Positions 54,221-64,000 of a stretch of DNA of 64,000 bases are shown piece after piece. A program made the translations under genes and the position numbers. The notes under the pieces were generated by a model. It worked only from the letters and a program-made list of their open reading frames with translations. It had not been told where the DNA came from and made no database searches. Source of the DNA: CAVREM01 sp963728825 (GTDB lineage: Bacteria; Acidobacteriota; Vicinamibacteria; Vicinamibacterales; CAVVIG01). Each line of letters begins with the position of its first letter. Position 1 is the stretch's first letter. The DNA lies in the NCBI GenBank assembly GCA_963728825.1, contig CAVSLA010000004.1, forward strand, positions 1,364,001 through 1,428,000. Reading direction: 5' to 3'.

Positions 54221-54921
54221 CAGCCACTCACCAGGGCCCGATATCGGCCGCGAAGGCCGGGGCCAGCCGCCTCGTCAGCCAGCAGTTTGCCATCCCGCAT
54301 GACGGCAACCCGCGTCACGAGGCCATCCGCCAAGTCCAGGTCGTGCGTCGCGACCACGATGATGGCGCCGGCCGCTGCCAGTTCGCGGAGACGGCTGGCG
54401 ACGATGGTGACGGCCCGATCGTCCAGGCCGGTGAACGGCTCGTCGAGCAGCAGCAGCCGGGGCTTGTGCAACAACGCGCGTTCGAGCGCCAGCCGCTGTC
54501 GCATGCCCCGCGAAAAACTCGAGACATCATCGTCAGCGCGATCGGTGAGGCCGGCCGCCTCCAGTGCCTGAGGCACGACCCGCGGCGCGTCGAGGCCATA
54601 CAGCCTGGCGAAGAAGTCGAGGTTCTGGCGGGCAGTGAGCTCCGGGTAGAGGTGCAGTTCGTGCGCCAGCAGCCCGATCCGCGCGCGAATCGTACCCCCG
54701 TCCCCGGATGATCCAGCCGTTCCGTAATGAAGCGAACCGGAGGTCGGGGCCACGAGCGTGGCCAGCATGCCGAGCAGCGTGGATTTGCCCGCCCCGTTCG
54801 GGCCCAGGAGGCCGAGGATGTCGCCGGCCCGCGCGGTCAGCGTCACTTTCGACACCGCGGGGCGCCTGCCGTAACGGCGGGACAGGTCGGCGAGCTCTAT
54901 GCGGTCGAAGTCGTCGCTCAA
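54220..54921 (-). CDS. ccmA: Heme exporter ATP-binding protein CcmA
   Basis: A 233-residue ABC ATPase: Walker A LGLLGPNGAGKSTLLGMLATL, Q-loop region (GLLAHELHLYPELTARQN), signature FSRGMRQRLALERALLHK, Walker B RLLLLDEPFTGLD, and switch VVATHDLD. The TTG at 54921 is chosen as start because the frame upstream runs into the previous gene's stop and lacks family sequence. Powers heme transfer with CcmB. Confidence 0.92.
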   Translation of the reverse strand: MSDDFDRIELADLSRRYGRRPAVSKVTLTARAGDILGLLGPNGAGKSTLLGMLATLVAPTSGSLHYGTAGSSGDGGTIRARIGLLAHELHLYPELTARQNLDFFARLYGLDAPRVVPQALEAAGLTDRADDDVSSFSRGMRQRLALERALLHKPRLLLLDEPFTGLDDRAVTIVASRLRELAAAGAIIVVATHDLDLADGLVTRVAVMRDGKLLADEAAGPGLRGRYRALVSG

Positions 54922-54937
54922 CGCTCGTAGGGCGCTG

Positions 54938-56122
54938 TCACGCAGCGGCGCCCGTGTCGCCGTCGGCGAGGGCTCCGTACACCTGATCGAGGGCGCCCAG
55001 CAGTGACTCCCGTCGCTCGCCGTAACGCGCCGCATCCAGACGGCCGCGGCGGTGATCCTGTTCGAGCCGGACGAGCTCCTGAAAGAGCTTTTCGCGACGG
55101 GCGACCAGCCGCTTGCGCTCGCTGCCCCGCTGATCCTGGTCGACCGGGCGCATCATCGCGACGAGTCCGACGATCGCGATGATGCCCGCGACGGTGAACG
55201 CGATCCAGACCGGCGCGCGGCTGTGATGGGGAAGCCCGGAAATGCTCAGCGAAATGGGGTTGCCGGCGGCGATCGCCCGGTCGCCTGCCGCCGCGATGTA
55301 CATTTTGCCGTCGGCGGGCATTTCCTGCTGACGCGCGATGTTGGGGGAGGTTAGCTTCGCGTCGCCTTGCTTGCTGACGATCACCGCGAGATGCTCGAGA
55401 TCGGCCGGAAACTGCTGATCGATCTCGACCGACCCGCCACCTGCCCTGAGCGAGTAGGCGACCTGCAACTCGGTGATTCCCGGCGTGAACGGCCCCTGTA
55501 CGTGCACCGTTCGTCCGTTCACGATCGCCTTGCCCGCCGGGCCCTTGATGATCGTCGTGCCGTCGGCGCCGCGCGGCACGTCGAATTGGAAGGGCGTCGG
55601 CGGATTGACGACCGTTTTGGCCTCGTTGACGATCTGCAGCACGTAATAGACCGTGACTCGCTCGTCGCCGGGCTCGATGACGAACTGGGACTCGCGACCC
55701 AGAACGACCGGGGCGGTGACCGCGTTCTTCGCCTCCTCTGCCGCCTTCGCTGCGGCCTCTTTGTCGGTGGCGACCAGCAGCATGCGGAAGGCCGCGGCGC
55801 CTGGCGCCGGAAAGGGCTGCGATTCGAGACGCTCGCCATCGACGACGGTAGACGCTCGCAGCGTGCCGGTTGTCGCCACGATGAAATCGGCGCGCCCTTC
55901 GGCGTCGGTATTCTGCGTTCTGACTTCGTCGCCCAGCCGAAGCTCGACGGGATGATTGGCGATCGGGTTGGACAGGTCACCGCGAATGACGCGGATGGAG
56001 ATCGTTCCGGCAGGGAGATCGTCAACAGGCCTTGGGATCCCGGAAGCCTGGCGGAAATCCATCTGGGCGGAGACTGCGCTGACGAGGACGCAGAGGAGGC
56101 AGAGGACGCAAAGGGGCCTCAT
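54938..56122 (-). CDS. Secreted/membrane protein of the ccm operon with beta domain and helical tail
   Basis: A 394-residue protein: signal peptide (MRPLCVLCLLCVLVSAVSAQ), two beta-rich regions in the periplasm (about 25-130 and 140-290), one membrane helix (WIAFTVAGIIAIVGLVAMM, about 310-330), and a cytosolic helical tail with LVRLEQDHRRGRLDAARYGE. The tail pattern also occurs in the next upstream gene (LKELEFDRAMKKISEDDYRE). Start ATG at 56122 overlaps that gene's stop (ATGA). No known Ccm role; possibly a partner of CcmF-CcmH. Family not recognised. Confidence 0.65.
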   Translation of the reverse strand: MRPLCVLCLLCVLVSAVSAQMDFRQASGIPRPVDDLPAGTISIRVIRGDLSNPIANHPVELRLGDEVRTQNTDAEGRADFIVATTGTLRASTVVDGERLESQPFPAPGAAAFRMLLVATDKEAAAKAAEEAKNAVTAPVVLGRESQFVIEPGDERVTVYYVLQIVNEAKTVVNPPTPFQFDVPRGADGTTIIKGPAGKAIVNGRTVHVQGPFTPGITELQVAYSLRAGGGSVEIDQQFPADLEHLAVIVSKQGDAKLTSPNIARQQEMPADGKMYIAAAGDRAIAAGNPISLSISGLPHHSRAPVWIAFTVAGIIAIVGLVAMMRPVDQDQRGSERKRLVARREKLFQELVRLEQDHRRGRLDAARYGERRESLLGALDQVYGALADGDTGAAA

Positions 56123-56773
56123 CCCAGCTTTTCCCCACAACCCTTGCAGAACTTCGCGTCCGCGTCGTTCGGCGTCGAGCAGGCGGCACAGATGCGCGCC
56201 GCAGCCTTTGGCGAACGGCCGTCGGTCGCCGGCGGACCTGAGAGGTCCTTGGTCGAAGGCGGACCTGAGAGGTCCGCCCTACGTACTTGGTCACGCTCTC
56301 TCAGGCGCTTAGCCAGATCCGCTTCGATCCTGGGCCGTTGACCGGCACCGGCATCGAGCTGGTTGATGATCCGGGTGGCGCGGGCCCGCAGCCGCGAGGA
56401 CATCTCGCGGTAATCGTCTTCAGAAATCTTCTTCATCGCGCGATCGAACTCGAGCTCTTTGAGCGTGCGCAGGGCCAGCATTTTCTCGCGCTCGAGCGCA
56501 ACCCGCGTCCGCTCGCCAACCATGGGCGTGCGATCTTCCTGGGTGGTCACGAGGGGCCTGACGGTGCGCAGCACCGCGAGAGCGACCACTGCGGTCGTCG
56601 CCATCAGGATCGACAGCAGCAGAACGGTGGTGACGCCCTGTCCGCGGACCATGTAGGTGACGGCGGTCGCGCAGACGAGCGCGGCCAGCACGAAGAACTG
56701 CCAGGGCTGGAGGCCATCCGCCTGAAGACGGACGCCACGCTCGGTTGTAGTGTCAGGCTTCAGCCGGACTGAA

Positions 56774-56796
<23 letters not shown>
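56119..56796 (-). CDS. Membrane protein with C-terminal zinc ribbon, in the ccm operon
   Basis: A 225-residue protein with two membrane helices near residues 32-50 and 55-75, then a helical region (LKELEFDRAMKKISEDDYRE) and a zinc ribbon ICAACSTPNDADAKFCKGCG. Two odd insertions: N-terminal SVRLKPDTTTERGVRLQAD, which looks like a dispersed peptide-coding repeat, and ADLSGPPSTKDLSGPP before the zinc ribbon, which is two copies of the GGCGGACCT palindromic element read in frame. It starts inside the end of ccmH (20-bp overlap). Confidence 0.7.
56231..56286. repeat. Two GGCGGACCT palindromic elements inside a coding region
   Basis: Copies at 56231-56248 and 56258-56286. The second is complete: GGCGGACCTGAGAGGTCC then GCCCTACGTA. 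Read on the minus strand they encode the peptide DLSGPP twice. The gene stays in frame across both. Confidence 0.9.
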
Positions 56797-59252
<2,456 letters not shown>

Positions 59253-59680
59253 TTAGCCGACCTTCTTTGCGACCTTGGCTTCCTCGTATTTCGACGGGCA
59301 CTTCGCCATGATGCCGTTGGGGTCGGTGTGGAACCCGGTCGGTCGTCAGCCGGCCCTTCAGCACGACCTCGGCTCCTTCCGGGCATGTCTTGAAGGTGTC
59401 GGGAACAATCCCCGTGTACGTGGCGTCGACGACATGTCCGTTGTTCTGGACCTTGAACCTGTAATCGAAGCGTGCTCGGGCTTCGACCATGATCGACCCG
59501 GTACGACGAAGCCGTGAAGCTGCAGCTTCTTGTCCTGCCACTGCTCGGGACTGTTCATCACTTCATCGACGTGCTTGTAGTACTCGGTGCCCTCGCGAAG
59601 CGTCGCCCACAGCAGGCCGGTGAATGCGAGCGACGAGGACCAGCGACAGTGGCGCCGATCTTGATATATCGATGTGTCAT
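59253..59680 (-). CDS. ccmE: CcmE heme chaperone with CXXXY motif (three apparent frameshifts)
   Basis: About 143 residues. Signal-anchor start MTHRYIKIGATVA, then GLLWATLREGTEYYKHVDEV, LQLHGFVVPG, VEARARFDYRFKVQNNG and GAEVVLKGRL. The C-terminal block reads NGIMAKCPSKYEEAK, so the heme-binding His of HXXXY is Cys (CPSKY). Apparent indels: missing base near 59638, missing base near 59497 (GGG read as GG), extra base near 59337. The TAA abuts the ccmF ATG, which fixes the final frame. It is the first gene of the operon and hands heme to CcmF. Confidence 0.82.
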
Positions 59681-59764
59681 AAGGACTTCCGGGAAAAGAC
59701 ACACTCAGAATACGCCCGACTATCTCGCGATGCAAGATTGGACGCGGCGAAAAACACCCGGGAT

Positions 59765-60404
59765 TCACGTGGTTTTTTGCGGGCTATACCACATTTCAGT
59801 GACGAGCTCGCCCAGTCGGGCAATCGGCAGCCCGACGACGTTCGAATATGAACCGTCGATCCGGGGGATGAAGCGCGATGCGAGCCCCTGAATCGCATAC
59901 GCCCCAGCTTTGTCCCGGCCTTCCCCGCTCGCGACGTACCAGTCGATATCCTGATTGGAAAGCGCCGCGAACCAGACTGCGGTCGTCTCGACGGCGGCCA
60001 GCTCGACCGCCGTGGTGCGGAGGCTGATGCCCGTCAAGACCTCGATGCTCGCGGCCGGACAGCCGGCGCAGCATCCGCCGGGCGTCGTCGTCGTCGGCCG
60101 GCTTGCCGAGAATCTCGCCGTCGACGACCACGGCCGTGTCGGCGCCGAGGACCGCGTACTGCTCGCCTCGAGACGAGCCGCGTGGTCCGGCATGCGAGGC
60201 AGCGTCGGTGTTCGGGCTGATGCTCGAGACGACTTCGACGCCGCGCGCACTTCTTCGACCGCGCCAGCCGCCGGACGTAGTCCTCGGCCGTTCGTCCGGC
60301 CGTACGCTCTCGTCGACATTCACGACGAGCGTTTCGAACGCATAACCGCCGGCGCGCAGCAGCTCCGCGCGCCGCGGAGAGGCCGAGGCCAGGATGAGGC
60401 GCAT
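59765..60404 (-). CDS. maf: Maf-like nucleotide pyrophosphatase (about three apparent frameshifts)
   Basis: Hydrolyses non-canonical NTPs such as dTTP/UTP. N terminus MRLILASASPRRAELLRAGG and VNVDESVRP are the Maf signature; VLGADTAVVVDGEILGKP is the catalytic Asp region; the C terminus has WYVASGEGRDKAGAYAIQGL. A block of about 25 extra residues (VSSISPNTDAASHAGPRGS) is inserted before VLGADT. Indels appear near 60289 (missing base), 60249 and 60044 (extra bases; removing the last restores SGREHEVLTG). It precedes the ccm operon by 85 bp. Confidence 0.85.
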
Positions 60405-60425
60405 GAGTCGAATGATAAGATTCAA

Positions 60426-60720
60426 ATGACGAAATCATGCAAGTCGATTGCTGCCGCTGTTCCCGGTGCCATCGCCGAACTGCTGCAGCATCGACGCCGC
60501 TCTCTGCCAGGCAAGGTGGAATTCGCCTGGAACGCCGCCGTCGGGCGGCGCACTGCAACGCGCCACCGCGGTGCATCTCGAGGACGGGGAGCTGCTGGTC
60601 GATGCCGTCAGCCCCCAGTGGGCCCGCGAAGTCTCCCGCTCGAGGCCGATGATCCTGACACGGCTGCAGATGCTGCTCGGCGACAAAGTCGTCAAACGGA
60701 TCACCATCCGCACCAAGTGA
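60426..60720 (+). CDS. DUF721/DciA-like protein (one apparent frameshift)
   Basis: About 97 residues. AELLQHRRRSLPGKVEFAWNAAVG in the first frame and ALQRATAVHLEDGELLVDA and SPQWAREVSRSRPMILTRL in the second together give the DUF721 pattern (Trp-x-x-x-VG, then an L-Q-W/E core). DciA-type proteins help load the replicative helicase. One extra C near 60546 splits the frames. The gene is divergent from maf with 21 bp between start codons. Confidence 0.78.
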
Positions 60721-60749
60721 TCCCGGCGCGGACCCCGGTCAATGACCAC

Positions 60750-60787
60750 GAACGACGAACATAGAACGTAGAACGTAGAACGTAACC
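60750..60787. repeat. GTAGAACGTAGAAC repeat run before the thiolase
   Basis: Tandem units of the GTAGAAC type fill the gap directly before the thiolase ATG. The same unit in both orientations fills 61977-62098 after the gene. The run lies where a ribosome site would be, and no clear Shine-Dalgarno is seen. Confidence 0.8.
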
Positions 60788-61973
<1,186 letters not shown>

Positions 61974-62103
61974 GCGGAACGTTCTACGTTCTAGGTTCTA
62001 CGTTCTACGTTCTCGGTTCTGCGTTCTACGTTCTACGCGGTTCGTCCTGCGAAGAACGAAGAACGCAGAACGGAGAACGTCGAACGAAAAACGGAGAGCG
62101 TTC
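61974..62103. repeat. GTTCTAC/GTAGAAC palindromic repeat block
   Basis: The gap between thiolase and dehydrogenase contains tandem GTTCTAC-like units (61980-62035) followed by GAACGNAGAACG units in inverted orientation (62055-62098), with a short core between. The arms could pair as one hairpin. This layout mirrors the CGGAG elements at 1114-1297 and 5999-6313. Confidence 0.75.
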
Positions 62104-62960
62104 TTGACGATCAACTCCGTCGGCGTCGTCGGCGCCGGCACGATGGGCAACGGCATCGCCCAGGTGTTCGCGCAGGCGGGATTCGAGGTCCGGCTGGTCG
62201 ACGTCGCGCAGCCGATGCTCGATCGGGCGCGGCAAGCGATCGAGAAGAGCCTCGCGAAGTTCGTCGAGAAGGGCAAGTTGACGGCGGCGGATCGCGACGC
62301 GGCGCTCGGGCGGCTGTCCACCGGCACGACGCTCGACACGCTGGCAGCCGCCGACTACGTCGTCGAAGCGATCGTCGAAGACGCCGAGGCCAAACGTGAG
62401 CGCTGTTCACGGCGCTCGACGGGCTGACCCGCGCTGACGCGATCCTCGCTTCGAACACTTCATCGATCTCGATCACGCTGCTGGGCGCGGCGACCACCCG
62501 TCCCGACAAGGTGCTCGGCATGCACTTCATGAACCCGGTGCCGCTCATGACGCTGGTCGAGTTGATTCGCGGGCAGGCGACGTCAGACGAGTCGATGGCG
62601 GTGGCGCGCGGAGCTCGTGTCGAACGCTCGGCAAGACGCCGGTCGAAGCGGCCGACTACCCCGGCTTCATCGCCAACCGCATCCTGATGCCGATGATCAA
62701 CGAAGCGATCTACGCGGTGATGGAAGGCGTCGGCACGCCTGAAGCGATCGACACGGTCATGAAGCTGGGCATGAATCACCCGATGGGCCCGCTGGCGCTG
62801 GCGGATTTCATCGGCCTCGACATCTGCCTGGCAATCCTCAATGTGCTGCACGACGGGCTCGGCGATCCCGAAGTACCGGCCGTGTCCACTGCTCCGCCGG
62901 ATGGTGGCGGCCGGCCACCTGGGCCGGAAGTCCGGGCGCGGTTTCTACGAATACGCGTGA
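62104..62960 (+). CDS. 3-Hydroxybutyryl-CoA dehydrogenase (about four apparent frameshifts)
   Basis: About 285 residues repaired. N-terminal Rossmann motif VGVVGAGTMGNGIAQVFAQAG, then ASNTSSISITLL, LGMHFMNPVPLM, the ELVERLGKTPV-like helix, and GFIANRILMPMINEAIY, followed by a C-terminal helical domain (HLGRKSGRGFYEYA). Indels near 62402, 62609, 62618 and 62870. The start appears to be TTG at 62104 with GGAGAG upstream. Works after the thiolase in acetoacetyl-CoA metabolism. Confidence 0.82.
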
Positions 62961-63546
62961 GCCACCATGCGCCGACGGCGATCGGCCCTACCAGCACGAT
63001 TTCCTGGAGCGCGGCGCGCAGATTGATCGCTATCGCGCGCGCGGTGAAGGGTTCTCGTCGTTCGGTGCCTGGAAAGACGTCGAGTCCCGAGAAGTACCAG
63101 GTGTCGCTCAGGGGCCAGAGCGCCTGCAGTCCGTACGGGGCGCTGGCGTCCGCCCCCAGCCAGTCGAGCAGAACGTGCGATGTCCAGGCGAGGCCGCACG
63201 CGAGCCCGATCCGATACCCATCCGATCCAGCTCCGACCCAGGTCGTAGCGCGGTCAGATTTAGGTCCGAGCCCGCTCAAAGCCTGCTCCGACCCGACTCC
63301 GAGATTGCTCCGACACCACTCTGACACCGCTTTGACCTGTCCTGTCACGGCGATCGCGACAATAGTCAGGAGGATGCCCACCGGGATGCTGTGGGTCGCG
63401 GTTCGATGCAGCGGCCTGTAGACGAGATCGAGGTCCGGGAGCATCGCAAACAGGGCGCAGAGCGCCGGAAGCTTCCAGCCGGTCGTTCCGCGGAAGCCCC
63501 ACGCGATCGCGGCCCCCGCGAGGGCATGGCCGATTGGGCTGGGCAT
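62776..63546 (-). CDS. YdjM-like membrane-bound metal hydrolase
   Basis: A membrane protein with about four helices. It has the PF04307 signs MPSPIGHALAGAAIAWG at the start, MLPDLDLVYRPLHRTATHSI (metal-type HR..THS) and HVLLDWLGAD. After the second helix an insert of about 35 residues (63245-63345) is encoded by degenerate CTCCGAC units. The frame runs 185 bp into the dehydrogenase gene; the true end is more likely near 62945, where a TAG lies one frame away, consistent with one more indel. In E. coli ydjM is LexA-regulated; here it is divergent from recA. The role is unknown. Confidence 0.7.
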   Translation of the reverse strand: MPSPIGHALAGAAIAWGFRGTTGWKLPALCALFAMLPDLDLVYRPLHRTATHSIPVGILLTIVAIAVTGQVKAVSEWCRSNLGVGSEQALSGLGPKSDRATTWVGAGSDGYRIGLACGLAWTSHVLLDWLGADASAPYGLQALWPLSDTWYFSGLDVFPGTERREPFTARAIAINLRAALQEIVLVGPIAVGAWWLTRIRRNRARTSGPGGRPPPSGGAVDTAGTSGSPSPSCSTLRIARQMSRPMKSASASGPIG

Positions 63547-63750
63547 CGAGCCCAGATGATTGCAGATTCTGCGTACGTCAGCCCAGGGGGCGAAAGTGCG
63601 CGCGTCCGCAAGTAGTTGAAATATTGAATGTTCTAGCCTGTCTTACACGAAATTGCGCTTGACTTTCGCTCGGCACAAACCTAGAATAGCCGCGCTTTCA
63701 CGTGGCGTCCGGCACTAACCGGACTCTCCCAGCCACCCAAGGAGCACCGC
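63547..63750 (+). promoter_or_regulatory. recA upstream region with sigma70-type promoter
   Basis: TTGACT (63659-63664) and TAGAAT (63682-63687) are separated by exactly 17 bases, a near-consensus pair pointing to recA. The leader carries a six-pair hairpin (GTCCGG and CCGGAC at 63707-63712 and 63719-63724) and AAGGAG at 63739-63744. I do not find a recognisable LexA box. The ydjM-like gene starts at 63546 on the other strand, so this 204-bp gap serves both. Confidence 0.75.
63707..63724 (+). other. Small hairpin in the recA leader
   Basis: GTCCGG, six-base loop CACTAA, CCGGAC. It lies downstream of the predicted start of transcription (about 63694) and 27 bases before the ATG, so it could affect mRNA life or translation. 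No T tract follows, so it is not a terminator. Confidence 0.5.
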
Positions 63751-64000
63751 ATGCCGCCAGTAGAGAGAATCGACCGGATCGACCGCGGAATCGCGTTTCC
63801 CGCGCAGGACAAAGAACGGCTCCGCGCGGTCGATCTGGCCGTCGGACAAATCGAGAAGCAGTTCGGCAAGGGCTCGATCATGCGTCTCGGACAGAAAGGC
63901 GCCATTCAGCCGATCGACGCGATTCCCACCGGCGCCATCACCATCGATTTCGCGCTCGGCGTCGGCGGCGTGCCGCGGGGCCGCGTCGTGGAGATCTTCG
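63751..64000 (+). CDS. recA: RecA recombinase, N-terminal part
   Basis: The visible 83 codons give the RecA N terminus: DLAVGQIEKQFGKGSIMRLG and PTGAITIDFALGVGGVPRGR, with the start of the VEIFGPE strand at the window edge. RecA coats single-stranded DNA for recombination and drives LexA cleavage. An N-terminal extension of about 20 residues (MPPVERIDRIDRGIAFPAQD) is longer than in E. coli. Starts ATG at 63751 after AAGGAG. Confidence 0.97.
   Translation, partial: MPPVERIDRIDRGIAFPAQDKERLRAVDLAVGQIEKQFGKGSIMRLGQKGAIQPIDAIPTGAITIDFALGVGGVPRGRVVEIF

Noticed and set aside
61974..62103. Small protein in the thiolase-dehydrogenase gap
   Set aside because: The gap is filled by inverted GTTCTAC units and no ORF has support.
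63547..63660. LexA box upstream of recA
   Set aside because: I looked for GAAC-N4-GTTC and CTGT-N8-ACAG type patterns and found none.

Overview
The window is a 64-kb stretch of high-GC bacterial chromosome, cut at both ends: a polyprenyl synthetase at the left edge and recA at the right edge. The mix suggests an Acidobacteriota genome, most likely of the Vicinamibacteria type. The grounds are high GC, many TTG/GTG starts, large TonB-type and lipoprotein genes, a CcmA-F cytochrome c maturation operon, and several families of short dispersed repeats inside and between genes. The taxonomy is inference; no rRNA or other taxonomic marker is present apart from metG and recA fragments that would need a search.

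Layout. 0-10.8 kb is housekeeping: polyprenyl synthetase, TatD, a DUF885-type lipoprotein, metG, larC, radC, a DUF4398 lipoprotein, dapF, a methyltransferase and glpD. 10.9-17.7 kb holds a TonB-type receptor with a serine hydrolase, a beta-barrel protein, dtd, ttcA and a hexapeptide acetyltransferase. 17.7-18.2 kb has no gene. 18.2-47.4 kb is a large cell-surface glycan region. It has four soluble or membrane-linked glycosyltransferases and related GT-C enzymes, three UPF0104/AglD-type membrane proteins (one fused to a methyltransferase), an epimerase, methyltransferases, a radical SAM enzyme, two SGNH hydrolases, a set of secreted Fn3-like lipoproteins, a LecA-like secreted protein, and a carbamoyltransferase with SxtJ- and SxtK-like partners. 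47.5-52.2 kb returns to housekeeping: beta-barrel protein, inositol monophosphatase, RsbW-type kinase, aroA, aroK and a phosphoesterase. 52.3-59.7 kb is a cytochrome c maturation operon on the minus strand. 59.8-64 kb holds maf, a DUF721/DciA-type gene, a thiolase, a 3-hydroxyacyl-CoA dehydrogenase, a YdjM-like membrane hydrolase and recA.

How the parts work together. The glycan region looks like a set of short operons that build, flip and decorate a surface polymer: sugars are modified (epimerase, acetyl-, methyl-, carbamoyl-transfer), transferred (GT4, GT2, GT-C) and moved or anchored by membrane proteins. The ccm operon encodes the heme exporter ABC transporter (CcmABCD), the heme chaperone CcmE and the heme lyase CcmF fused to CcmH. 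CcmE here carries a CXXXY motif in place of the usual HXXXY.

Two cross-cutting features matter to any reader. First, at least six families of short repeats are scattered through the window; some lie in coding sequence (metG, a ccm-linked gene) and some lie directly at gene starts. Second, apparent single-base frameshifts occur in the glycan region (four genes) and very densely at 57.5-62.9 kb (six genes, roughly 27 indels). The second group hits essential genes and is most likely an assembly or polishing fault; coordinates of these genes span all pieces.
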